A stretch of DNA of 64,000 nucleotides, taken from NCBI GenBank assembly GCA_026126025.1, contig JAHCJZ010000004.1, positions 1-64,000 on the forward strand. The letters run 5' to 3'. The DNA is from Bauldia sp. (GTDB taxonomy: Bacteria; Pseudomonadota; Alphaproteobacteria; Rhizobiales; Kaistiaceae). Of this stretch, positions 44,788 to 55,676 are shown in pieces (position 1 is the stretch's first letter; each line of letters opens with the position of its first letter). The notes under the pieces are model-generated. The model saw only the letters and a list, made by a program, of their open reading frames with translations, had not been told where the DNA came from and ran no database searches. Made by a program: the position numbers and the translations under genes.

Positions 44788-45324
44788 TTACTGCCCCATC
44801 GGGCACTCGGTCGCCATGCGGTCGAGCGCGGCGGTGATGCCGCGGAGGGAATAGGTGTCGGTGACGACGGTGCCGCGGGTCGAGGTGCCGCGGATGCGCA
44901 GCGTGATGCCGCGCTTCATCGCCACCACCAGCGCCGACTGGATCGCGGGGTTCTCGACCCACACGCCATCGGCGGCGACGTCGGTGCGGATGTAGAGGCT
45001 GACAGCGGATTCCTGGTCGACCGTCGCCGTCACCGTCGCGTTCTGGTTGAGCGGGTAGCCGGTGCGGATGCTGATCTCTTCGCGGATGTTTTCGCCGGGG
45101 CGGGTCGAGATGGTGAAGAAGGCCGGGTCACGGCTCGAGATGGTCTGCGAATAGTCCGAGCTGAGCGGCTGGGTCGCCACGTAGCAGATCGGGCCGCTGG
45201 AGTCGGAGTAGGTGTAGACGCTCCAGTCCCCGTGCACGGCGACGCGCTCGGGCGTGCTCTGCGCGGCTACCGCCGTCGCGGTGACGAGTACGACGAAGGC
45301 GGCAAGAGCGGTGCGAATCAGCAT
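44788..45324 (-). CDS. invasion-associated locus B (IalB) family protein
   Basis: A 178-residue secreted protein: signal peptide ending near AVAAQ (residues 18-22), then HGDWSVYTYSDSSGPICYVATQ, which is the IalB family core. IalB of Bartonella aids erythrocyte entry; in free-living Hyphomicrobiales the family is common and of unknown role. Two cysteines (in PICYVA and ATECPMGQ) may form a disulfide. Stop to rlmN repeat: no obvious terminator. Confidence 0.85.
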   Translation of the reverse strand: MLIRTALAAFVVLVTATAVAAQSTPERVAVHGDWSVYTYSDSSGPICYVATQPLSSDYSQTISSRDPAFFTISTRPGENIREEISIRTGYPLNQNATVTATVDQESAVSLYIRTDVAADGVWVENPAIQSALVVAMKRGITLRIRGTSTRGTVVTDTYSLRGITAALDRMATECPMGQ

Positions 45325-45522
45325 GGTCGTCCCAACTGGCTGGCGCGGTCCCTTCCGCGTCGCGAACGGCGCGGAAACCGTGGCCCAGCATGGTTACTTT
45401 TTGGTGAATTCGCCGGTGGCGGCCGGTGTGAATCCCAACGAGAACCGCGCGGAACCCCCGCTGCCGGGTCTCGCCAGCAAATGGGGCGACAGTTTGACTG
45501 AACGGCGCGTTCCGCCGGCCGC

Positions 45523-45939
45523 TCAGGGGTTTGCCGGCCCCTCCTCGGCGAGCGCCGCGCGCGCCGCGTCCCGGTGGTGCGGCCGGATATGGGCGCGGAC
45601 CATGGCAAGCGTCGTCAGCAGCACCGTCGCATCGTCACCGAAGCCGATGCCGACGATGAAGTCCGGGATCGCGTCCATCGGCAGCACGAAATAGGCGAGC
45701 GCGGCGAGAAGCGTCGCGCGCACCCGGCCCGGCGTCGCGCGGTCGGTCGCGGCGTAGTAGCCGGCGACCACCTCCTCGGAGAACGGGATCGACCGCGCCG
45801 CGCGGCGGAACGTCTTCCAGAAGCCACGGCGGACCTTGCGCTCGCGCGTGGCGTCGTCCTCGGGCTCGAGGATCTCGCCGAACTTCACATCAAGCTCGTC
45901 GGCCATCGGCATGGATCGCATCCTCCTTCGCCCGATCAT
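45523..45939 (-). CDS. DUF1232 (YkvA) family protein
   Basis: A 138-residue protein with the DUF1232 core LLAALAYFVLPMDAIPDFIVGIGFGDDATVL (here cited by position, about 80-110), a short membrane-associated hairpin. The function is unknown. Internal ATGs at 45915 and 45909 are alternatives to 45939; the last (MADELDVKF) looks most natural by sequence. The 198-base gap to ialB shows no recognisable feature. Confidence 0.85.
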   Translation of the reverse strand: MIGRRRMRSMPMADELDVKFGEILEPEDDATRERKVRRGFWKTFRRAARSIPFSEEVVAGYYAATDRATPGRVRATLLAALAYFVLPMDAIPDFIVGIGFGDDATVLLTTLAMVRAHIRPHHRDAARAALAEEGPANP

Positions 45940-45984
45940 TTCGAACTGCGGGCGGGCGATTGCAAGACCGCTTGCGCGGACCGC

Positions 45985-46278
45985 CTACAGGCCTGCAATC
46001 CGGTCCATCGCCTCCGCAAGGGCGATGTCGCACCCGGTGACGCCGCCGGCGTCGTGGGTGGAGAGGCGCACCAGGACGCGATTGTAGACGTTGGACCATT
46101 CCGGGTGGTGGTCCATCTTCTCGGCGACCAGCGCGGCGCGCGCCATGAAGCCGAAGGCGGCGCCGAAATCGGCGAAGCGGAAGGTTCGCGCAATCGCGGT
46201 GCCGCCGGCTTCGACGGCCCAGCCGGGCAGTTCGGCCATCGCGGCCTGAAGCTCGGTCTCGGCGAGACGCGCAACCAT
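45985..46278 (-). CDS. phhB: pterin-4a-carbinolamine dehydratase
   Basis: A 97-residue enzyme recycling the pterin cofactor after aromatic amino acid hydroxylation. The catalytic signature [16 protein letters not shown] (two adjacent His) and [17 protein letters not shown] are intact. Its ATG is one base from the thpR stop, so both are in one operon. No phenylalanine hydroxylase gene lies nearby. Confidence 0.93.
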   Translation of the reverse strand: MVARLAETELQAAMAELPGWAVEAGGTAIARTFRFADFGAAFGFMARAALVAEKMDHHPEWSNVYNRVLVRLSTHDAGGVTGCDIALAEAMDRIAGL

Positions 46279-46279
46279 C

Positions 46280-46825
46280 TCAGGCGGCCGCGCGGCGAAG
46301 CTGGTAGGCTTCCTCGACGAGATACGGCCCGCCGCCGACCGACTCCTTCGCCGAAAAGAGGACGAAGCGCTCGACCCGGAACGGGCCGGCGCGGAAGCCG
46401 CCGCGCATCGCGAGATAGTCGGCGACCTGCCGCGGGCTGGTGCCGCGCAGCCGCGCCAGCGTCACATGCGGGGTGAATTTCCGCTGGTCGGGCGGAAGGC
46501 CGAGGCGCTGGGCGATGCGCTCCTGCTCGGCCTGCATCTCGGTCAGCGCGCGCGACGGCGCGGCCTTGGCCACGATGGCGTGCGGCTTGTTCGAGCCGAA
46601 GGCGGCGATGCCGTCGAGCTCGAGGTCGAAGGCGGGACGATCGACGCGCCACAGCGCGTCCGCCAGCTCGTGCGCGGTGCGGCCGTCGACGTCGCCGACG
46701 AAGCGGAGCGTCAGATGGTAGTTGCCGGTGTCGATCCAGCGGGCACCCGGCACGCCGCCGCGCAGCGTCGCCAGCGCCTGGCCGATATGGTCGGGAATCT
46801 CGATGCCGGTGAAAAGCCGGGGCAT
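46280..46825 (-). CDS. thpR: RNA 2',3'-cyclic phosphodiesterase
   Basis: A 181-residue 2H phosphoesterase (formerly 2'-5' RNA ligase). The two HxTL-type motifs are HLTLRFVG and HVTLARL, and the start [11 protein letters not shown] is typical. It opens cyclic phosphate ends of RNA; the biological target is unclear. The frame is open upstream, but the family begins at the ATG of 46825. Confidence 0.93.
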   Translation of the reverse strand: MPRLFTGIEIPDHIGQALATLRGGVPGARWIDTGNYHLTLRFVGDVDGRTAHELADALWRVDRPAFDLELDGIAAFGSNKPHAIVAKAAPSRALTEMQAEQERIAQRLGLPPDQRKFTPHVTLARLRGTSPRQVADYLAMRGGFRAGPFRVERFVLFSAKESVGGGPYLVEEAYQLRRAAA

Positions 46826-46970
46826 GGGCTGCACCTCCCGCTTCGAGAATCGCCTCGTCCCCCAGAATTGGAGCATGCGGCCCGGCTGTAAAGGGCAACC
46901 GCCGGTGCCTACGACGCTCTCCTGCCCGCCATTTGGGCAACCATGGGACGAGGCGCGGCGGTGCGAACCC

Positions 46971-46999
46971 TTGCCCGGCCGGGCCGCAACCCCCATATT
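46971..46999 (+). promoter_or_regulatory. promoter of the Bax inhibitor-1 gene
   Basis: TTGCCC (46971-46976), a 17-base spacer and CATATT (46994-46999) lie about 55 bases upstream of the ATG. The -35 and -10 are typical of alphaproteobacterial housekeeping promoters, though not strong. Confidence 0.4.
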
Positions 47000-47055
47000 C
47001 GCCACGATCCGCGCGGGCTCCCGAGGCGGACCGACACGAGGGACAACGAATTCCA

Positions 47056-47838
47056 ATGGCCAACTACGAGAATCCCAGGCGCTACGCCACGACCGCCGTG
47101 CCGGGCACTGCAGCCGCGGACGTGGTCGATGAGGGCCTCCGCGCGCACATGCTGCGCGTCTACAATTACATGGTGTTCGGGCTGGCGCTGACCGGCGTCT
47201 TCGCGCTCGGCACCTACATGCTGACGACCACCGGCACGCCGACCGCGTACCAGGTGGCGAGCGATCTCTACCTGACCGACCTCGGCGTGACGTTCTACAC
47301 GAGCGCGCTGCAGTGGGTCGTGATCCTGTCGCCCTTCGCGTTCATCCTCGCGCTGTCCTTCGGCATCCAGCGGATGAGCACGGGCACCGCGCAGCTGGTG
47401 TTCTGGGCGTTCGCGGCCGTGATGGGCGTGTCGCTGTCGTCGATCTTCATCGTCTACGACCTCGGCTCGATCGCGCAGGTCTTCTTCATCACCGCCGCCA
47501 CCTTCGGCGCGATGAGCCTGTGGGGCTACACCACGAAGCGCGACCTCACCGGGATGGGCTCATTCCTGTTCATGGGCCTGATCGGCATCATCATCGCAAT
47601 GATCGTGAACATCTTCCTCGGCTCGTCGGCCCTGGGCTTCGCGATCTCGGTGCTCGGCGTCCTCATCTTCACCGGCCTGACCGCGTATGACACGCAGAAG
47701 ATCAAGGAGATGTACTACGCCGAGGACGACGGCACCGTCGCCGGCCGCAAGGCCATCATGGGCGCGGTGACGCTCTATCTCGACTTCATCAACCTCTTCC
47801 TGATGCTGCTGCGCCTCTTCGGCAACCAGCGCGACTAG
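47056..47838 (+). CDS. Bax inhibitor-1/YccA family membrane protein
   Basis: A 260-residue protein with seven predicted helices. Signature segments are MLRVYNYMVFGLALTGVFA, YTTKRDLTGMGSFLFMGLIG and FTGLTAYDTQKIKEMY, the last being the family's C-terminal mark. It is a putative inner-membrane leak channel or FtsH regulator. ATG 47056 is chosen (MANYENP) with GAGGGA 12 bases upstream. A rho-independent terminator follows, so the gene is monocistronic. Confidence 0.93.
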   Translation: MANYENPRRYATTAVPGTAAADVVDEGLRAHMLRVYNYMVFGLALTGVFALGTYMLTTTGTPTAYQVASDLYLTDLGVTFYTSALQWVVILSPFAFILALSFGIQRMSTGTAQLVFWAFAAVMGVSLSSIFIVYDLGSIAQVFFITAATFGAMSLWGYTTKRDLTGMGSFLFMGLIGIIIAMIVNIFLGSSALGFAISVLGVLIFTGLTAYDTQKIKEMYYAEDDGTVAGRKAIMGAVTLYLDFINLFLMLLRLFGNQRD

Positions 47839-47860
47839 GCATCGGGGACACGGGAACACC

Positions 47861-47890
47861 AAAGGCGCGGCTCCGGCCGCGCCTTTTTGT
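47861..47890 (+). terminator. rho-independent terminator after the Bax inhibitor-1 gene
   Basis: AAAGGCGCGGC and GCCGCGCCTTT pair over 11 bases around TCCG and are followed by more T residues. Confidence 0.9.
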
Positions 47891-47918
47891 TTGCCCCAAC
47901 GCGCGCTATCTTCCCGCC

Positions 47919-48161
47919 ATGAACAAGCGCCTCGAAACCGCCATCGCCATGGCCCGCGAACTCCCGGACGAGGAGCAGGACGCCCTCGCCGAGATGATGG
48001 CGTTCTACATGCGCCAGGACGGCGAGAGCCTGCTGACGCCCGAGCAGATCGCTGAGGTCGAGCGGCGGATTGCGAACCCCAACCCCGAGTTCATCGATGC
48101 CGACGAGGTCTTCGAGGAGCTCCTGAGCCGATATGAAGCTGATCTTCGAAAGGTCCGCTAG
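47919..48161 (+). CDS. antitoxin of a ParE-type module
   Basis: An 80-residue acidic protein: a helical N-terminus (LETAIAMARELPDEEQDALAEMM) and a C-terminus with repeated acidic residues. It overlaps the toxin gene by 29 bases, the usual antitoxin-first order. I assign it by position and composition; no named DNA-binding domain is clear, so it may be a short RelB/ParD-like or unclassified antitoxin. Confidence 0.7.
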   Translation: MNKRLETAIAMARELPDEEQDALAEMMAFYMRQDGESLLTPEQIAEVERRIANPNPEFIDADEVFEELLSRYEADLRKVR

Positions 48162-48417
48162 GCGAGACCTCGAAGCGATCGGCGATTGGATTGCGAAGGA
48201 CAATCCTCGGGCGGCGATTGACGTGGTCTCGCACATCCGCAGGGATGTCGACCTCCTGCTCGCCTTTCCGAAAATGGGCGCGGTGATCGCGTCAACGTCG
48301 GCCCGAAAATGGCCGGTGCCGCGCCTGCCTTACATCGTGGTCTATCGCATCGATGAGGCGCGCGACGCGTTGATCGTGCTCGCTGTTGTCCACGCAGCAC
48401 GAGATCGCCGCCCATGA
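48133..48417 (+). CDS. RelE/ParE-family toxin
   Basis: A 94-residue protein with the ParE/RelE fold: LIFERSARRDLEAIGDWIAKDNP at the start, PKMGAVIASTSARKWPVPRLPYIVVYRI in the middle (cited by segment) and the terminal LAVVHAARDRRP. ParE members poison gyrase and RelE members cut mRNA; sequence alone does not decide. Its stop overlaps the GNAT gene's ATG by four bases (ATGA). Confidence 0.85.
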   Translation: MKLIFERSARRDLEAIGDWIAKDNPRAAIDVVSHIRRDVDLLLAFPKMGAVIASTSARKWPVPRLPYIVVYRIDEARDALIVLAVVHAARDRRP

Positions 48418-48944
48418 CTGACCTCGCGATTCGTCCCGCCACTGCGGCGGACGTGCCGGCAATCACCGCGATCTATGGGGAAGCGGTGCGCACCGGCACC
48501 GGTAGCTTCGAGCTCGCGCCGCCGACCGAGCTCGACATGGCGGGCCGCTTCGGCGCGCTGGAGGCGTCGGGCCATCCGTGGCTCGTCGGCGAGAGCGACG
48601 GCGCGGTCGTCGGCTTCGCCTATGCCGGGCCCTATCGCAGCCGGCCCGCCTATCGCGACACGGTGGAGGACTCGATCTACCTCTTGCCCGGCGCGCGGGG
48701 GAAGGGGATCGGCAAGCGGCTCCTCGCGGTGCTGATCGAGGAGGCGACGACCCGCGGCTACCGGCAGATGGTGGGGGTCATCGGCGATTCGGCCAACATC
48801 GCGTCGATGCGGCTGCACCTCGCGATGGGCTTTCGCCATGTCGGGACGCTCACCCATGTCGGGTGGAAGCACGGCCGCTGGCTCGACACGGTGATCATGC
48901 AGCTGCCGCTCGGTCCGGCCGAGACGGTGCCGCCCAACCCGTGA
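48414..48944 (+). CDS. GNAT N-acetyltransferase, phosphinothricin acetyltransferase-like
   Basis: A 176-residue GNAT enzyme. It carries IRPATAADVPAITAIY, the acetyl-CoA loop LLPGARGKGIGKRLL and GFRHVGTLTHVGWKHGRWLDTV, which is typical of the Pat/Bar (MddA-like) group acting on small amino acid analogues such as phosphinothricin or methionine derivatives. It overlaps the toxin gene by four bases, an unusual coupling. Confidence 0.88.
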   Translation: MTDLAIRPATAADVPAITAIYGEAVRTGTGSFELAPPTELDMAGRFGALEASGHPWLVGESDGAVVGFAYAGPYRSRPAYRDTVEDSIYLLPGARGKGIGKRLLAVLIEEATTRGYRQMVGVIGDSANIASMRLHLAMGFRHVGTLTHVGWKHGRWLDTVIMQLPLGPAETVPPNP

Positions 48945-48947
48945 CCG

Positions 48948-49319
48948 CTACGCCTTGACGAGGCGCGGCCCGCGGTCGAGCGCGAACAGCACCTGGCGGA
49001 GATCGTGCCCGCGCTTCAGGATCATCCCGCCGGCCGCCAGCACCGCATAGGCGCCCTGACGGCGCGCCAGCTGCGGCTTCTTGACGATGCGGTAGAGCGG
49101 GTATTCCGACGAACGGCGGAAGATCGAGAACACGGCCTCGTCGCGATCGGCGTCGATGGCGTAGTCGCGCCATTCGCCTTCGGCGACCTTGCGGCCATAG
49201 ACGGTGAGGATTTCGTTCATTTCGCGCCGGTCGAAATGGATGCCGACGGGCGGGACGGCGGCGGAGGGCTGAACGCGCCCCCGGCCGCCGGAGGGCTCTT
49301 TGTCTTCGGACTCGCTCAT
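48948..49319 (-). CDS. DUF2794 family protein
   Basis: A 123-residue soluble protein found across alphaproteobacteria: GIHFDRREMNEILTVYGRKVAEGEWRDYAID and SSEYPLYRIVKKPQLARRQGAYAVL (cited by segment) are the DUF2794 core. No function is known. ATG 49319 has GGAGA five bases upstream; upstream ATGs at 49337 and 49421 are less likely. It converges on the GNAT gene with three bases between stops. Confidence 0.85.
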   Translation of the reverse strand: MSESEDKEPSGGRGRVQPSAAVPPVGIHFDRREMNEILTVYGRKVAEGEWRDYAIDADRDEAVFSIFRRSSEYPLYRIVKKPQLARRQGAYAVLAAGGMILKRGHDLRQVLFALDRGPRLVKA

Positions 49320-49451
49320 GGCGTCTCCGGCTGTCATTCCGCCGTCATGATTGCGCCGATCCCGGAGGCTGGCAACCCTTGAATCCACGTCTTTGCGGAA
49401 CCAAGTTCTGGTCTTCGACATTTCTTAGTTTCGCCGGATTTCAGCCCTTGC

Positions 49452-49632
49452 ATGGCCACTCTGGGCAACCAATATCTTCAGTGTTGCCTCAGACGGTCCG
49501 GTTCGGCTCAAGGCTTCGGTATTCTCAGCCCCCCAGCCCCCCGGGGTCTTGCCGGACCGGACCACCTGATCTGAGTAGGTTCAATCCCCAGAGGTTGACT
49601 GGCCGGCGGTCCCCCACCGCCGGCCTTTTTCT
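49452..49632 (+). ncRNA. ssrS: 6S-RNA-like structured RNA (candidate)
   Basis: The region folds as a rod. The closing stem pairs CTCTGGG (49459-49465) with CCCAGAG (49587-49593). A large internal bubble follows, then CTCAGA (49488-49493) pairs with TCTGAG (49570-49575). The upper stem pairs GGTCCGGTTCGGC (49495-49507) with GCCGGACCGGACC (49551-49563), one G-U. A terminator follows. A closing stem, open central bubble and long upper stem are the shape of 6S RNA, which binds sigma70 RNA polymerase. The identity is inferred from shape, size (about 150 bases) and context, not from a database match. Confidence 0.5.
49601..49630 (+). terminator. rho-independent terminator of the RNA candidate
   Basis: GGCCGGCGGT (49601-49610) and ACCGCCGGCC (49616-49625) pair perfectly around CCCCC, followed by five T. 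Confidence 0.92.
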
Positions 49633-49713
49633 TTCCCCCCGGCATGGCTTGAAAGGGGCTCGCGCGCGGGCGATATGACCGCGCGTTCGATCTCATTTGC
49701 GTGAGCCAGAGCC

Positions 49714-51603
49714 ATGGCCGAAACCGGCCCGCCGCCCGCCGAAACGAAACCCTTTGCCGCCGAGGTGTCGCGGCTCCTGCACCTCATGGTGCATGCGGTC
49801 TATTCCAACCGCGACGTCTTCCTCCGCGAGCTGATCTCGAACGCCGCCGACGCCTGCGAGCGGCTGCGGCTTCGCGCGCTCGACGAGCCCACGCTCGTCG
49901 CCGGCGATCCGGAGTTCCGCATCACCCTCATCGCCGACAGGGAGCGCGGCACGCTCGCCGTCGAGGACAACGGCATCGGCATGGACCGCGAGGCGCTGGC
50001 CGACAATCTCGGCACCATCGCCCGGTCGGGCACGCGCGCCTTCCTCGATGCGGCCGGCGACAGCGGCGGCGCGCTGATCGGGCAGTTCGGCGTCGGCTTC
50101 TATTCCGCCTTCATGGTCGCGCGCGAGGTCGAGGTGTTCTCGCGCCCGGTCGGCGCCGCCGAGGCGTGGCGCTGGGCGTCGGACGGCAAGGGCGCGTTCA
50201 CGGTCGAGGCGGTCGATCCGGCGCTGGCCCCGGCGCGCGGCACGCGCGTCGTCCTCCATCTCGCCGACGACGCGAAGGACTATGCCGAGGCGGCGACCGT
50301 CGAGCGCATCGTCGCGCAATATTCGGCGCACGTCCCGGTGCCGGTGGTGCTGCGCCTCTCCGCCGAGGCGACGAAGACGCTCGCCGACGGCAGCGCGCTG
50401 TGGCGAAAGCCGAAGGCCTCGATCGACGCCAGGGACTATGCCGAGTTCTACCATCACGTCAGCGGCCAGTATGACGACCCGGCGATGACGCTCCATTTCC
50501 GCGCCGAGGGCCGGCAGGAATATTCCGCGCTCCTCTTCGTGCCGTCGATGAAGCCGCTCGACCTCTTCCATCCCGAGCGGAAGGGCCGGATCAAGCTCTA
50601 TGTCCGCCGCGTCCTCATCACCGACGATGTCGACATCCTGCCGCCCTGGCTGCGCTTCGTGCGCGGCGTCATCGACAGCGAGGATCTGCCGCTCAACCTC
50701 TCGCGCGAGATGCTGCAGACCAACCCGATCCTGGCGCAGATCGGGAAAGGCGCGACCAACCGCCTTCTCGGCGAGCTGGAGCGGATCGCGAAGGACGAGC
50801 CCGAGACCTTCGTCAAGGTCTGGGACGCCTTCGGCGCGGTGATCAAGGAAGGGCTCTACGAGGAACCGTCGCGCCGCGACGCCCTCCTCGCGCTCGCCCG
50901 CTTCAGGACGACCACCTCCAGCGACGGCTTGCGGAGCCTTGCCGACTATGTCGCCGCGCTCCGGCCGAACCAGACCGCGATCTATTACGCCCTCGGCGCA
51001 AGCCCCGAGGCGATCCTCGCCAGCCCGCAGCTCGAAGGCTTCGCCCGCCGCGACATCGAGGTGCTGCTTCTCTCCGACCCGGTCGATGCGTTCTGGGTGC
51101 GGACCGCGCTCGGCTATGACGGCAAGCCGTTCCACTCCGTCACGCAGGGCGCCGCCGATCTCGCCGCGATCCCGGTCGCCGGCGACGAACCGCAGCCCAC
51201 GGCCGACCGCCCGACCGACAGCGCGATCGCGGTGCTGGCGGCGCGGATGAAGCAGGCACTCGGCGACCGGGTCAGCGACGTGCGCGCATCGCAACGCCTC
51301 GCCGGCAGCCCGGTCTGCCTCGTCGCGCATGACGCCGCGGCCGACCTCCGGCTGGAGCGACTCCTGGCCGGCCATGAAAGCGCCCCGCCGCGCCGCGCGC
51401 CGATCCTCGAGATCAACCCGGATCACGCGCTGATCGGCGCGCTCGCCGCCCGCGCGGCTTCGAGCGGCGACGCCGCTGCCGCGGTCGATGACGCCGCCTT
51501 CGTCCTCCTCGCCGAAGCCCGCATCCTCGACGGCGAACGCCCCGACGACCCCGCCGACTTCGCCCGCCGGCTCGACCGCCTGCTGGCGCAGAGCCTGGGG
51601 TAG
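49714..51603 (+). CDS. htpG: molecular chaperone HtpG (Hsp90)
   Basis: A 629-residue ATP-dependent chaperone. The GHKL ATPase motifs are ELISNAADACERLR, VEDNGIGMDREAL and GQFGVGFYSAFMV. Middle-domain DLFHPERKGRIKLYVRRVLITDD and VIDSEDLPLNLSREMLQ are classic Hsp90 signatures. It is followed by a C-terminal dimerisation domain. The N-terminal Glu needed for ATP hydrolysis (in FLRELISN) is intact. Confidence 0.97.
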   Translation: MAETGPPPAETKPFAAEVSRLLHLMVHAVYSNRDVFLRELISNAADACERLRLRALDEPTLVAGDPEFRITLIADRERGTLAVEDNGIGMDREALADNLGTIARSGTRAFLDAAGDSGGALIGQFGVGFYSAFMVAREVEVFSRPVGAAEAWRWASDGKGAFTVEAVDPALAPARGTRVVLHLADDAKDYAEAATVERIVAQYSAHVPVPVVLRLSAEATKTLADGSALWRKPKASIDARDYAEFYHHVSGQYDDPAMTLHFRAEGRQEYSALLFVPSMKPLDLFHPERKGRIKLYVRRVLITDDVDILPPWLRFVRGVIDSEDLPLNLSREMLQTNPILAQIGKGATNRLLGELERIAKDEPETFVKVWDAFGAVIKEGLYEEPSRRDALLALARFRTTTSSDGLRSLADYVAALRPNQTAIYYALGASPEAILASPQLEGFARRDIEVLLLSDPVDAFWVRTALGYDGKPFHSVTQGAADLAAIPVAGDEPQPTADRPTDSAIAVLAARMKQALGDRVSDVRASQRLAGSPVCLVAHDAAADLRLERLLAGHESAPPRRAPILEINPDHALIGALAARAASSGDAAAAVDDAAFVLLAEARILDGERPDDPADFARRLDRLLAQSLG

Positions 51604-51660
51604 ACCGTCGTCACGCCGGCGAAGGGGGGCGGACGGGAAGCACCGGGGCGCGACCACGCG

Positions 51661-52410
51661 CTAGTTCGCGTGGACCACGAAGCTGGCGGCGCCGAGGATG
51701 GGGCCGAGATATTCGGTGGGGATCTCCTGCTGCAGGAGGACCGCGACGCCGTCGGCGCCGGCGTCGGCGACGATGCGGGTCGGGAGCTCGAAGGTCATCG
51801 CATTGCCGCGCCAAATGCCGGCCCGCTCGATGGCGCGGACGACGTTGTGATAGGTCACGGTCTGCCCGGCATTGTCGCCGCCGGTGATGGCGACCGTCTC
51901 GGTCTCGTCGAACAGGGCGATCCAGATCGTCGCGCGGCTGGCGACGCCGAAGCCGGCCGCGCCCACCGTGATCCGCAGCGAGGCGCCTTCCATCGCGATG
52001 GCCACCGGCACGTCGAGACGGCCCATGGCCGTCGCCTGCGCGATCGCCTCGGCGATCTCGCCCTGTTCGCTGCCGATCATGTGGTCGGTGCCGTCGACGA
52101 CGATCTGCGGCGTGTAGACTTGGTTGGCGCCGCGGGCAGCGGCATAGGCCCACTGGCGCAGCGTGTTGTCGCGGGTCGCCAGCGTGTCCTTCCAGCCGAG
52201 ATAGTCCCAATAGTCGACCGGATAGGTGAGCGTGACGATGCCTTCGGCGCCGACATAGTCGGCAAGGAGCGCGTCGGCCGCCGGGCAGCCCGGGCAACCC
52301 TGGCTGGTGAACAGCTCCAGCACGATTCCGGCGCGTGACGGCGTGGCCGCCAGCGCAAACGCGGCAGCGGAGGCGACAAGTCCGGCGCGCAGGATGATCT
52401 TGATCTTCAT
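51661..52410 (-). CDS. DUF1223 periplasmic thioredoxin-like protein
   Basis: A 249-residue secreted protein: signal peptide to about residue 27 (SRAG), then VLELFTSQGCPGCPAAD with a CXXC at 38-41 or so, and a DUF1223 middle region VYTPQIVVDGTDHMIGS. Its closeness to acnA and the ccm genes is a conserved Hyphomicrobiales arrangement. A redox role in cytochrome maturation is suggested only by the motif and context. Confidence 0.88.
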   Translation of the reverse strand: MKIKIILRAGLVASAAAFALAATPSRAGIVLELFTSQGCPGCPAADALLADYVGAEGIVTLTYPVDYWDYLGWKDTLATRDNTLRQWAYAAARGANQVYTPQIVVDGTDHMIGSEQGEIAEAIAQATAMGRLDVPVAIAMEGASLRITVGAAGFGVASRATIWIALFDETETVAITGGDNAGQTVTYHNVVRAIERAGIWRGNAMTFELPTRIVADAGADGVAVLLQQEIPTEYLGPILGAASFVVHAN

Positions 52411-52517
52411 GGCGGCCGTCCGACTGCCTCTCGCGACGACGCCCCCGGCTCACGACTAGGGCCGGGCCACGGCGAACACCACTCAACTTGCGGTGACGCC
52501 AGCCCCCCGATGCCGGC

Positions 52518-55211
<2,694 letters not shown>

Positions 55212-55275
55212 CGGTGCTCCTCGACGGTTCGGGCGGCGGGATTGGGCCGTTTCCCGGCCGGGGCGGCTTGCCGGG

Positions 55276-55295
55276 CTTATAGGGAATTCTATAAG
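55276..55295. promoter_or_regulatory. perfect palindrome upstream of acnA
   Basis: CTTATAG and CTATAAG are separated by GGAATT, about 65 bases upstream of the acnA GTG. The A/T-rich arms include possible -10 sequences for acnA. Irr or RirA iron regulators control acnA in some Hyphomicrobiales, and an operator role is plausible, but the sequence is not a clear match to either consensus as I know it. Confidence 0.45.
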
Positions 55296-55395
55296 CGGGA
55301 GCCAGATGAACGGGAACCGCCCGCTGGCCCTCCGGCAGCCATTCACGATCCGCGCCAGTTGCCGGCGTCGCGTGGCCCATTCCATTTTCCCCCTT

Positions 55396-55481
55396 TGTCC
55401 TCCCGGCGAAGGTCGGAATCCAGAACCGCGGACCCGGCCCGTCATGTGGCTCTGGACCCCGGCCTTCGCCGGGGTGACGAG
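55396..55481. repeat. family C repeat, copy 5
   Basis: CTCCCGGCGAAGGTCGG with AATCCAG, then CTGGACCCCGGCCTTCGCCG with GGGTGACGAG. The left arm has an internal mismatch compared with other copies. Confidence 0.8.
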
Positions 55482-55509
55482 CAAGGGGTTGGGCTGGAGT
55501 TCCACGCCC

Positions 55510-55667
55510 TCCCCCTCTCCCCGGCGGGGAGAGGGCTTTGCCCCTTGCCGAGCGAAGCGAGGCCTAGGGGCAAAGGGTGAGGGGGCTGGGGCGGTGGTTG
55601 GAGCCGCACTGTCGGTCCCCCCTCACCCGCCGCTTCGCGGCGACCTCTCCCCGGCGGGGAGAGGTGA
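55510..55667. repeat. family A repeat, copy 3
   Basis: CCTCTCCCC-GGCGGGGAGAGG at both ends, AAGGGTGAGGGGG facing CCCCTCACCCG, and a CCGCTTCGCGG hairpin. It ends directly before ccmA, so its last AGAGG could serve as a ribosome site. Confidence 0.85.
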
Positions 55668-55676
55668 AAGTGTCCC

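Larger units (their letters stand above)
49320..49713. other. intergenic region DUF2794 / htpG holding an RNA-gene candidate
   Basis: The 394-base gap is notably less GC-rich at 49370-49500, has no plausible CDS, and ends with a strong plus-strand terminator at 49601-49630. The structured part is listed as a separate ncRNA. Promoters for DUF2794 (minus) and htpG (plus) must also lie here, the latter within 49631-49713. Confidence 0.7.
55212..55676. other. divergent intergenic region acnA / ccmA
   Basis: 465 bases. The acnA side holds the CTTATAG/CTATAAG palindrome in an AT-rich island (55276-55295). The ccmA side is a family C repeat (55396-55481) and a family A repeat (55510-55667) that ends ten bases before the ccmA ATG. 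No clear ccm promoter is seen, so it may lie in or between the repeats. Confidence 0.6.

Noticed and set aside
49452-49632. 4.5S SRP RNA or tmRNA as identity of the RNA candidate
   Set aside because: The GGAAGCAGCC-type SRP loop and tRNA-like tmRNA ends are absent.
49379-49678. A 99-residue ORF upstream of htpG
   Set aside because: It lies over the structured RNA candidate and its terminator, with no protein-like composition or ribosome site.
55212-55505. N-terminal extension of acnA to 995 residues
   Set aside because: It translates intergenic repeats, and a GTG with a good ribosome site at 55211 matches the family start.
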